A stretch of DNA of 64,000 bases. Source: a virus. A model generated the notes under the pieces. The model made no database searches, was not told the DNA's origin, and saw only the letters and a program-made list of their open reading frames with translations. The translations under genes and the position numbers were made by a program. Shown in pieces: positions 1 through 9,000 of this stretch. Every line of letters starts with the position of its first letter. The stretch's first letter is position 1. Location: positions 1-64,000 of the IMG/VR virus record IMGVR_UViG_3300032242_000550; one strand, written 5' to 3'.

Positions 1-548
1 ATATTCAAATCAAGACCACGCATAAAGTCTGTTGGCAATTCTTCCATATCTGGATCCATCAAACTAGATTTGATGATTGTAAAGATTTGTGGACTAATAA
101 TAAATCTACGAATCGGGTTAGCTGGTGTTTTATCTTCACCAATTGGGTTTTGACGAACAAAACCTTGGAACAAATAACTACGTTTCTTCCAGTATTTGTT
201 TGCCAATTCTTTCAAGCTTTCATCTTTATACCAAGGACGAACTTCAGTTAAGATTGGGCATTGTGCTTTTGGATCATACATCTCAACGCAAGGTACTTGT
301 ACTTCAATACGTTTAACGTTAGGATCACCCTTAACTCCATTGAATGGAAGTTTAATAATTTGTCGTTCTACCCAGAAGTATGGGTTATTGCTATCTGCAT
401 CAGGCAATAGACGCAATGTAGCTGTTGTGCCTTCGTCCATGTTCCAGTGGGGGTAGATAGAGTTATCTGATGTTTTCTGTGTTGAACCAGAATTTGATTT
501 ATTTTCTTGTGCCGCAATGCGGGCACGAATTTCTGCTAATGATGCCAT
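1..548 (-). CDS. 32: Single-stranded DNA-binding protein, T4 gp32 type (C-terminus cut by window edge)
   Basis: Translating down from the ATG at 548 gives 182 residues that run off the left edge. The core reads like gp32 of T4-like cyanophages: an N-terminal MASLAEIRARIAAQEN helix, a segment containing TTATLRLLPDAD, then VPCVEMYDP, CPILTEVRPWYKD and YWKKRSYLFQGFVRQNP. In the family this protein coats ssDNA in replication, recombination and repair. T4 gp32 has a zinc site; here two cysteines (VPC and QCP) are visible and no complete zinc set can be assigned by eye. The start has a good ribosome site (AAGGAAAT). A late-type promoter and a 9-bp hairpin lie upstream. The acidic C-terminal tail expected for the family lies outside the window. 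Confidence 0.9.
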   Translation of the reverse strand, partial: MASLAEIRARIAAQENKSNSGSTQKTSDNSIYPHWNMDEGTTATLRLLPDADSNNPYFWVERQIIKLPFNGVKGDPNVKRIEVQVPCVEMYDPKAQCPILTEVRPWYKDESLKELANKYWKKRSYLFQGFVRQNPIGEDKTPANPIRRFIISPQIFTIIKSSLMDPDMEELPTDFMRGLDLN

Positions 549-619
549 GATTTTATTTCCTTATAAATTGAGATGGTCTCTTTTTTAATATTCGCCACTA
601 CCTATTAGTGACTAACACA

Positions 620-644
620 AGAGATAGTATAGCAGACTATCTCT
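620..644 (-). promoter_or_regulatory. Leader hairpin upstream of the gp32-like gene
   Basis: A 9-bp perfect inverted repeat (agagatagt 620-628 and actatctct 636-644, 7-nt loop) lies about 70 nt before the start codon and just after the late-type promoter box, so it would sit at the 5' end of that mRNA. T4 gp32 represses its own translation by binding a folded leader. A similar role here is inference. Confidence 0.5.
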
Positions 645-656
645 GTATGTCAATAG

Positions 657-664
657 TATTTATC
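657..664 (-). promoter_or_regulatory. T4-like late promoter box GATAAATA (gp32-like gene)
   Basis: The minus strand reads GATAAATAC, matching the NATAAATA late promoter of T4-like phages. It sits in the 150-nt gap upstream of the gp32-like gene. Confidence 0.55.
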
Positions 665-699
665 CCTGTTATGGGTAAATACATTTTTTATATAGGTTT

Positions 700-2133
700 T
701 TAACCCTTTTTAATGTAATCTAAACCGATTAGATTGTCCAACATACGTGCATATGTTTTATCTAATCCTTCAGTAAACAAATCAAGTTGGTTTCTTACAG
801 GTTCTTCCCATAATTTACTTTTAACTACTACTAACCAATTATTAACTTGTTCTGCTGTTAGTGGTGTATCTTCATCTGCTAGATTATATAGCATAGGAGT
901 ATATTTTTCTACGATGTAATGTATTTGTTCATCTGAATATTGTCTATCAGCTTTTTCCAAATCTCTCCAATATTTATTTTTAAATATTCTAACCAATGCA
1001 GGTAAATGTTTTGACAGCCATTCATCATATTCTTTATTACCATATTTTTGTAATGGCTTAATTGGTTTCTCTTGCACACCCTCAGCTAATTTTCTACCAA
1101 GCATATTTTCTGCACCTTTAGTGATATTCTTTTCTGATTCAGGACCTTTAGCTAATTGTCCTAATACATCTGCATTAGGTCCAGGGCCTGATCTAGGTTC
1201 TATACTTGAATCATTTTGTGCTTGTGCAGGATTAACAGCTAATTTACGAGTTACATCGTTAATCAAATCAAGCTTTGCACTGATTTCAGATTTCATATTA
1301 TTAATTTCTTCTGCATCTTGTTGCACACCGGCTCTTAATTGTAAGATGATACCTTTTTCTTTATCCATCTTTTTCAATTCATTACCAAAGTTATCAATTT
1401 CTTTTTGATAACCTTTAATAAGTTCTGCATATTTTTGAATTTCACCGGCGTGTGTTTGTTGCATAGAACCAACTTCACCTTTTTTCTTTTCAATATATTT
1501 TGCAAATCTGCCTTCTTTTTTATCCAAATCAGATTGAGTTTTACGTAATTGGTCTTCTAGTTTTTTATATAATTCATCTCCAACTGTTTTTTGATTGTTC
1601 AATGTGATTATCAACGAATTTACTTTTGCTAAATCTTTATCATCAACTGAAGGATTGTTAGCAATTTGTTTAATTTGTAGTTCTATATTTTTAAACTTCT
1701 CTGGATCCATACCAGGTTTAGTTTTCAACATTTCCAAATCTTTTTGTAATTTTTCTAAATCATCTGCACTAACTTTTGCTTTTTGTTGTGTTTGAGCACC
1801 GCCAGCAGTTAATGCACCGCTTAACTGTTTTAATCTAGCAACTTCACGATCGGTTTCTATTGATTGTTGTTCAAAGTCTTGTAGTTCTTGACCAAGTGAT
1901 TGTACTGCACCTCTTAGTCGTTCATTCTCACGTTTTTGAGTATCAATTAATTTATTTTGTGTAGTGTCAGTTTGTTCCTGATCACGCATCTGATCCGCAA
2001 TATACAATGTTAATGCCTGTTGACCATCATAGCCAGGATACTTCATCCTAGCTTTATGAATTAAATCTTTATCAATAGGCAAACCTTTAACAGTATTGCT
2101 ATTTTTTTCATTTAATAATGATGCAATTTTCAT
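700..2133 (-). CDS. Coiled-coil protein of unknown function with possible capsid-targeting N-terminus
   Basis: 477 residues, not recognised as a known family. Residues about 50-290 are heptad-like and rich in K, E, Q and L, predicting a long coiled coil. A Pro/Gly/Asn-rich linker follows (about 300-330), then a compact C-terminal domain (about 360-477) rich in W and Y. The first nine residues, MKIASLLNE, match the pattern of a T4 capsid-targeting sequence ending in an (L/I)xE prohead-protease site, as in two small proteins near 12 kb. The start overlaps the end of the 779-residue gene upstream by 4 nt (ATGA), so they are probably translated together. A virion or prohead-core role is inference. 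It is not excluded that this is a cytoplasmic protein whose N-terminus matches by chance. Confidence 0.8.
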   Translation of the reverse strand: MKIASLLNEKNSNTVKGLPIDKDLIHKARMKYPGYDGQQALTLYIADQMRDQEQTDTTQNKLIDTQKRENERLRGAVQSLGQELQDFEQQSIETDREVARLKQLSGALTAGGAQTQQKAKVSADDLEKLQKDLEMLKTKPGMDPEKFKNIELQIKQIANNPSVDDKDLAKVNSLIITLNNQKTVGDELYKKLEDQLRKTQSDLDKKEGRFAKYIEKKKGEVGSMQQTHAGEIQKYAELIKGYQKEIDNFGNELKKMDKEKGIILQLRAGVQQDAEEINNMKSEISAKLDLINDVTRKLAVNPAQAQNDSSIEPRSGPGPNADVLGQLAKGPESEKNITKGAENMLGRKLAEGVQEKPIKPLQKYGNKEYDEWLSKHLPALVRIFKNKYWRDLEKADRQYSDEQIHYIVEKYTPMLYNLADEDTPLTAEQVNNWLVVVKSKLWEEPVRNQLDLFTEGLDKTYARMLDNLIGLDYIKKG

Positions 2134-4469
2134 TTTTTAATTCCGGCAATATTTAATATTCTTGCTAAATCATCACTACCTTCAATTACCGTTTCATTAG
2201 TTAACGGTGTATCCAACTTCTTAACTGGAGGTTTTGGTGTGGGATAATATGCAGATTTTGCACGTTTATCAGTACCTTTAATCTTTGGATTATCTACTCT
2301 AGGATTTACATGCTTCCATGGATCTAATGGATTACTCTCTTCACCTTCTCCAACTAAATCACCAATCGTTGCTGGCTTATTTGCTTTAGGACCTTTGTTA
2401 CGCCATTGTCCTGCTTCACCAGTAGCATAATCACCTGCGAATTCATCTTCTGCAACTTCTTCTTTACTACTATATTTGGCACGAATATTTTGCATTTTCT
2501 TTTCGCTAGCATGTTCACTTCCGGCTTTACGTAGTGCATCCATACCATCTTTACCATACTTCTTATTACCTAAGTATGCTTGCAATCCGCTTTCTTCAAC
2601 TTCTTCTTCCTCAAGAGTTGACATGCGTTTTTTCAATGCAGCCATACCTGCTGGACTTGTCATATTCTTTTCATCTGCTTTAGCTAAATCTTGTGTAGTG
2701 ACTTTCCAATCACCTCCTGCAGCCTTACGTTGTACTGCAGGTGTATTGATTTTTTGATCGGCTTGTTCTGCATCATCTAACCCTTCACCAACTGGTTTAT
2801 CTTTTGGTTCTGGTTTTTTACCAGTCTGCGGAACACCGGCTGACTTTTGTAATTTCTTAATTAGGTCCTCTTCACTTCCACCGCCTAATTTGTCAAATAC
2901 TTTACTACCAACTTTCTTAACAGTATCTAATATACCTTCATCTACTGTTTCATCTTCAGGAAGCACACCTTTAGGACCATGTTTGCCTTTACTCACTTGA
3001 ATGTTTTGTTTTAACTGATTAGCAGGGCCAGCGGCTAGTGTACCTTTACGACCTGTTCTATCTGTCTTACGTAAATCATCTGGCCCATGTTGTTTACGTT
3101 GACCCAATCTATCAAAATTAGGTTTTTTACCACCCCAACTAGGATAACTATTACCACCACGCAATGCCTTCATAGCATCACCTATAGAATGATATGTATC
3201 ATCAACGTCTACATTATTTTCGCTATCATGGTAATGAACTTCAATTTCACCAGTCTTCCAGTTATGCTCAATACTACCACTAGCATAATAACCACCTTCA
3301 CCGTCATCATACTCATACACTTCTATGTCAGGATCATGTGAATTTTCTTTGTGCCAGCCTGACCAATTACCACCAAGTGATTTGAGTGCTAGGCCTAGAT
3401 CGCCCTGACCTAATGGCCCTTTACCTTCAGGAATTCCAATTGGATTTAAAGCCTGTTGACCACCGTCACCCTCACTTAAACTATCAGCCCATTCACTTAA
3501 TTCATTAACTTCTTTCATCTCAGCTACTTTTTTATGTAACTTACTTAATATTGGCATTACACTTTCAATACGTGGATCTAATGTTTCTTGTACAAACAAT
3601 TCATTTAAGTTGTTTTCTTCACTTTCATCTTCCATTAATGGAGGAGTATATGATTCAAAATAACTATTGTAACCACGTGATCCGCGCATCTTGCTTAATG
3701 ATTCACGCAAACTTTGATAGTGGTTAATACCCTCGTTAACCAATTGTTGTGCTGATTCATTGAACTGATTATTACGTACAGCACGTACAAAACCAGACAT
3801 TTTATTATATTCTTCACATAATCCAACAATATGATTCCAACGATCATCATGAGGTAGTCCACCTTCAGCTAAATGACGGGCATATATCTGTGCAACACCT
3901 GGTTTAGTTGTAGGAGCAAGAATTCTTTCACCTTGTGTATTCTCCAAAAAGATACGGTTTACATTACGATAACGCTGTTCACCTTCTTCAATTTGACGAG
4001 TGTGTTCAATAACAATCTTAACTGTTGGAATATTGTCATTATAACTAGCTTTCTTACCCATTGGATAATAGCCTTCTGATATTCTTTCTTGCTTTTTCAT
4101 ATGTTCCCTTTTTGCCATATCATATTTTAAATGGTCTCTGTTTTTAACTTCAAAACTCAATTGGTGTTGCTGTGCAAAACGCTTTAAATGATTTAATAGT
4201 TTATACCATGAATCATCTCCACCATTATCTTCTTTCTCACTATTAGCAACATCATCACCAAAATAGATTATTAACTTGTGTAATCCATCAATAGATGCTG
4301 TTACCGTGCCATATTCTTCACCGTCTTTAGTAAATTTAAACTGAAAGACTTCTGCTTCTTCTGGAACTGGAATTTCCTTACCAGAAGTATCTAATAATGT
4401 AGGAGCATAACCTCTACTACGTAATAACTCAAATAATGAGCGGTTAATTGATTCTTGATTTTTAGCCAT
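2130..4469 (-). CDS. Large hydrophilic protein of unknown function
   Basis: 779 residues. The N-terminal about 100 residues look like a folded domain (SLFELLRSRGYAPTLLD, then VFQFKFTKDGEEYGTVTASID). The centre has an acidic region and a short beta-rich stretch (YEYDDGEGGYYASGSIEHNW, about 375-395). The C-terminal half is low-complexity, charged and rich in K, E, G and P, with several EG motifs (VDEGILDTVKKVGSKVFDKL and similar) that could be prohead-protease sites. No enzyme motif is visible. It is overlapped by the 477-residue gene downstream and has the terminase gene upstream. This neighbourhood and the disordered tail suggest a virion or head-assembly protein, but that is inference. A late promoter box sits 4 nt before the ATG, and I see no clear Shine-Dalgarno sequence. 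Confidence 0.8.
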   Translation of the reverse strand: MAKNQESINRSLFELLRSRGYAPTLLDTSGKEIPVPEEAEVFQFKFTKDGEEYGTVTASIDGLHKLIIYFGDDVANSEKEDNGGDDSWYKLLNHLKRFAQQHQLSFEVKNRDHLKYDMAKREHMKKQERISEGYYPMGKKASYNDNIPTVKIVIEHTRQIEEGEQRYRNVNRIFLENTQGERILAPTTKPGVAQIYARHLAEGGLPHDDRWNHIVGLCEEYNKMSGFVRAVRNNQFNESAQQLVNEGINHYQSLRESLSKMRGSRGYNSYFESYTPPLMEDESEENNLNELFVQETLDPRIESVMPILSKLHKKVAEMKEVNELSEWADSLSEGDGGQQALNPIGIPEGKGPLGQGDLGLALKSLGGNWSGWHKENSHDPDIEVYEYDDGEGGYYASGSIEHNWKTGEIEVHYHDSENNVDVDDTYHSIGDAMKALRGGNSYPSWGGKKPNFDRLGQRKQHGPDDLRKTDRTGRKGTLAAGPANQLKQNIQVSKGKHGPKGVLPEDETVDEGILDTVKKVGSKVFDKLGGGSEEDLIKKLQKSAGVPQTGKKPEPKDKPVGEGLDDAEQADQKINTPAVQRKAAGGDWKVTTQDLAKADEKNMTSPAGMAALKKRMSTLEEEEVEESGLQAYLGNKKYGKDGMDALRKAGSEHASEKKMQNIRAKYSSKEEVAEDEFAGDYATGEAGQWRNKGPKANKPATIGDLVGEGEESNPLDPWKHVNPRVDNPKIKGTDKRAKSAYYPTPKPPVKKLDTPLTNETVIEGSDDLARILNIAGIKK

Positions 4470-4473
4470 ATTG

Positions 4474-4481
4474 TATTTATC
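4474..4481 (-). promoter_or_regulatory. T4-like late promoter box GATAAATA (779-residue gene)
   Basis: GATAAATAC on the minus strand, in the 21-nt gap between the terminase stop and the next start. The box ends only 4 nt before the ATG, so a transcript from it would be almost leaderless. Confidence 0.45.
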
Positions 4482-4490
4482 TTTTATGTC

Positions 4491-6038
4491 TTAGCTTATG
4501 ACCGCAAAGAAGGGCAACGGAGCTAGATATTCATCGTGGTCACGTATCTGTGTCTCTAAATTAACATGATAATCACTTAAATGCTGTAACATACGTGTTA
4601 CCAACAAACTAGCCATTATCAAATCGTCCGTATCACCAATTTTGGCGGCATAACTACCACCATGTGCTACAAACGCTTTTAATTCACTTATAAGACTACG
4701 ACTATTTACAGTCATTTTTTTACTTTCAACCAATGTTTTGAACTTAGCACAGCTTGCTAATTTGCTTTTATTTGTTGTGTTGAATCCTCTACGGCCTTTA
4801 CCTGCTTCACTAATAAAGATACCCGGGATATTGCTTTCCCCATATTCATTTAGTGATACGATAGCGGCTTCACCGATGCCATTACATTCAATACTGTAAT
4901 AGATACTATTGGGTTCGTTGGTACATTCTGCTATATATTTGTTTATTTGTGCTAGTAGTTTGATTTGGTTTGGGATATCAGTTTTGTTATGTTTCCATTC
5001 ACCAACCTGGGTAGTTGTATTTGCTTCAAAGATTTGTATAGCTGCCGGATCACCACCTGTACCAAGACTTGGATCTAATCCCACACAATAGATATTACCT
5101 TTCTTTGGCTTCTCATACCAACGAACTTGACCTATGCGACTTACAGGTTCTATACCTTCCATCATTAATAATGTATTTGGATTAATCAATGTCTCATCAG
5201 CAATAATGAATTCACAACCAATCTCTCGGTTGAAACGATCCTCACCAAGCTGTGCTTTCATTTCATCAGCCCACTTTTGGTCTCGTCCTGGTTGTTCATT
5301 CCAATATGCTCTATATGCCCTAAACCCGTTTATACCTAGTTCTGTTGTGTTACCAAAATCATCTTCCGTCTTGTTAGCACTTTTCCAAATGAAGGCAAAC
5401 TGATCCTCATCGCTGTTTGGTGTACTTGTGATAATCGCTTTACCACCAGTACTCAATGTAGGAGTAATAGATGTCCAGAATTCTTTAGCGATACTTGGTC
5501 TAACGAACGCAAATTCGTCCAGATATAATAGTGTAATAGACATACCACGACCTGTATTTTCAGTAGTTGTTGCTGATACAATACGACTACCATTCTCAAA
5601 GTCTAATGAGCCTTTGTTGTATGTTGTTACACCTGCTTTAATATGATCAGGACAGTTTTCATATGCATAGCGAATACGTTGCATAATCTCTTGTGCACCT
5701 GTATACTTGTGTGCCGCAACTAAGATAGTACTGTCTGGCACAAACATGGCGTACCACAGTAAGTATCCTGCGGCACTAGTTGACTTACCTGATTGTCGTG
5801 GCATCAATGAGATAGAGTAACGATATCTATGATATGTATCAATCAATCGTTCCTGATAAGGCCAAGGGTGATACAACATACTACCTCTTGTGGGGTGTTG
5901 TATGTAGAAGAAGTTATCCATAAAATATAGATAACCATTAATTGGGTCACAGCATTTGATAAAATCCTGTAGTTCTTTATCAGTTTTAAAAACTGTTTTA
6001 GTATAAGGATTCTTTACTAGTGATGGTGAATTACTCAT
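4491..6038 (-). CDS. 17: Terminase large subunit (gp17 type)
   Basis: 515 residues, close to the length of cyanophage gp17 and shorter than T4's 610. This is the ATP-driven DNA packaging motor and nuclease that docks on the portal. Visible motifs: Walker A PRQSGKST (80-87); Walker B ITLLYLDE with D174 and E175; coupling motif TSTP (204-207); RNase H-fold nuclease beginning VGLDPSLGTGGD (D322), a second acidic residue in YSIECNG (E384) and a third in GDTDDLIMAS (D471 or D472). All are in the family order. The 35-nt upstream gap holds the late box AATAAATA 6 nt before the ATG, consistent with late expression. The family assignment is firm. Confidence 0.97.
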   Translation of the reverse strand: MSNSPSLVKNPYTKTVFKTDKELQDFIKCCDPINGYLYFMDNFFYIQHPTRGSMLYHPWPYQERLIDTYHRYRYSISLMPRQSGKSTSAAGYLLWYAMFVPDSTILVAAHKYTGAQEIMQRIRYAYENCPDHIKAGVTTYNKGSLDFENGSRIVSATTTENTGRGMSITLLYLDEFAFVRPSIAKEFWTSITPTLSTGGKAIITSTPNSDEDQFAFIWKSANKTEDDFGNTTELGINGFRAYRAYWNEQPGRDQKWADEMKAQLGEDRFNREIGCEFIIADETLINPNTLLMMEGIEPVSRIGQVRWYEKPKKGNIYCVGLDPSLGTGGDPAAIQIFEANTTTQVGEWKHNKTDIPNQIKLLAQINKYIAECTNEPNSIYYSIECNGIGEAAIVSLNEYGESNIPGIFISEAGKGRRGFNTTNKSKLASCAKFKTLVESKKMTVNSRSLISELKAFVAHGGSYAAKIGDTDDLIMASLLVTRMLQHLSDYHVNLETQIRDHDEYLAPLPFFAVIS

Positions 6039-6044
6039 AATGAG

Positions 6045-6052
6045 TATTTATT
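6045..6052 (-). promoter_or_regulatory. T4-like late promoter box AATAAATA (terminase gene)
   Basis: AATAAATAC on the minus strand, just upstream of the terminase start and after the stop of the tail-fibre gene. Confidence 0.45.
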
Positions 6053-6073
6053 TGGTTAATAACCTGTTTATAA

Positions 6074-9000
6074 TTAAGACCAAGTGCCGGCTGATGTGTT
6101 AGCACCTATCGCACCTAATGGCATTAATCTAACATACGACCCTGCATTTATAGTCCAAGTTACAGGAGTGTTTTGATCCTGACTTACCATAAAGTTAACA
6201 TTACCGCCAGTAGTAACATCTATCGTGCCCTGTATTATATTATGAGTAAATGTAGCAGTATCTGCTACAGTCTGTGCCGTAGTGATTGCGGCGCCAGTAG
6301 CATTTTGACTCATCATGGTAATACCAGCAGAATATGCATCAATAGCTGTAGTTTTATTAGATATTACATTATAATTATGTTGCGCTACTGCTACACCACT
6401 ACCCAATGCTAATGCATAACTTAATACACCTGCCTTGCTACATTGTGAATTGAATAATATTTCATATTGATAGCGAGTGTTTGATGCTAGTGTAACACCA
6501 TTTGTTAATCCAAATAAACTGAGCAATGTATTTTTAGCATTACCAATACTTTGTTGAGCATTCAATACAAATACAAGTTGATTGCCACCTACCCCGTTAA
6601 CTGTGCTTATGCTAGCCCATGATAAGTTACCAGAACCATTTGTTAGTAGAATATTGTTAGCACTACCACCAGAAATGTGTAAATTAGCTACTGCGCCAAG
6701 TGTGACATTGCTTGTGTTGGCAAAATTAACCACACCGTTACTAGTAAATCCAGTTAGTGTACCAACACTAGTAATGTTAGGTTGACTATTTGTATAGACT
6801 GTGCCTGCTACTAATGCATTACCTACTTGCCCCGATACATTAGCTCCCGCTACACTGTTAGCTGTTGCCGCAAATGATACTTGTCCACTTACATTGGCAC
6901 CTGCTACACTATTAGCTGTCGTTGCAAATGCAACTGCACCTGTGACATTGGCGCCGGCTACTGCATTGGCTGAGGCAGCAACTGTTGCACTTGCTACAGT
7001 ACCGCTTACATTAGCACCTGCTACTGAGTTAGCTGTTGTTGCATATGCAACTGCACCTGTGACATTAGCGCCGGCTACGCTATTTGCTGTTCCAGCTGTT
7101 ACTGCATATGTTGCATTAGCTACAGTACCGCTTACATTAGCACCTGCTACTGCGTTGGCTGTTGTTGCATACGCCACTGCACCTGATACATTAGCACCAA
7201 CTACAAAGTTAGCAACTGCGGCATAATTTACTTGACCACTAACATTGGCGCCGGCTACACTATTGGCTGTATTAGCAATATTGCTATTACCTGTAATACT
7301 AATGCCCCATGTTCCGGTTGCATTAGTACCATCGGTCTTTGGAGCGCCTACTGTGTTATAACTGATTGTTACTGCACTACCACCGTTAAATGTAGCACCA
7401 CTAGCTGAGCCAGTGCCGCTATTATTGATTGTCAATGAATGTGTAACATTACCTGCATATGCCGCATAGTTAGCATTAGCAACTGTACCAACAATGTTAG
7501 CACTATTGATATTTGATATTTGATATCCATTACCAGAAAGATTAGCATTAATATTTCCTGTAATATTTGCACCATTCAAATTAGTTAATCCGGCACCGTT
7601 GCCTGCCAATGTATTAGCAGTAAAGTTGTTTGCCTTCAGGTTACCTGAATAGTCTTTTAGCTGTGGACCATATGTCATAGCGCCGGTGCTAGTATTATAT
7701 GTAATAATGTTACCTAATCCATCTCCACTACCAACACCTGACACATAGAACCCACCGTTTAAACTAATGCCTTGACTTCCACCACCCCAAATCAGATTAC
7801 CATCTGTTTTCATTTGGAATATTGTATTGTCATCGCCATCAGTAACAATTACATTACCTTTAATTGTAGTATCAGTTTCGCTGATAGTCAAATGAACATT
7901 ATCACTTGTTGTACCACCTGCGACAAACTTAACTACTTCACCTGTAGTGTCCGTACCAATTACTAAATTACCTTGATTGATAAACAAGTAACCATCATTT
8001 GCTGTTGTGCTATTGAATGCAGGATCGGTATAGTTGCTACCATTGATACCCATATCAATATAGTGATTGCCATCGTTACCTATGTCATTTACAAGAACTA
8101 AATCACTTGATGCGCTTGTGCCCGGACTATGGTTTTGACTTACAATTTGACTGTAACTATTAACATTGCTATCTACTTGAACATATGCATTTGGATAATC
8201 TAATTGTTCATTTATTAAACCAAAATGTCCACCGTTCTGTACATTTAAGAAATCTATATTAGCATTGGCAGCCAACAAATTATTAGTTGTTAATCCAGCA
8301 CCATCTGTGTTCCACGCATTGTTTGGTAAGTCATATAGAATACTTACTTTGTAACTTGAACTATTGTTGCCAAGAACAATACCACCCTGATTAATCTGAC
8401 TGTTACTCGTTGAGTTAGCCGCTAAGTATAATACTTTGCTATCTAAGTTAGCACTATTAGCAGTAGTTGTTGTACCGTTAACTGTTAAGTTACCAGTGAT
8501 TGTTAAGTTAGCAAAAGTCAATGTTGAACTTGTGTTTAAATCTTGCGGAGCACTGATATTAAAGTTTTGTCCACCTAAATCAGTGACAATGATTCTATTT
8601 GCAGTACCGGTTATGCTTTGTACACCAGTAGCGTCAATACCTACATCACCTACTGTAGCTGTTTGTGTTAAACCTAAACCAACTGTTACACTAGTAACCG
8701 CGCTGGTATCATTGAACGCTGTGTTTTGATATGTGTCATCAGCAAATGTAATGCCTCCGTTACCGTTATAAGTTCCAGTACCAGTTCCTCTAGTTGAAGT
8801 ATTTGGTAGAGTAAGACCTTTTGGTGTTATAAATGCTGATAGAGTTTTAGCATTAGAGCCAGTATTTCCTAAAGGTGTTGTATAAAAGTTTATCTGTGAG
8901 CCTGCATTAGAATCAGTAAAAGTTTGTGAGGCTGCAAGTTCAATAGTAGTACCACCTACAGGATATCCTGTAGTCCCGTAGCCAACACCGCTTAAGCGTA

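Noticed and set aside
125-456. Two short plus-strand ORFs
   Set aside because: They are antisense to the gp32-like gene, which has clear family motifs.
6801-7226. Plus-strand 141-residue ORF rich in LAPATLLAV repeats
   Set aside because: It is the opposite-strand shadow of the fibre repeat array, with no ribosome site.
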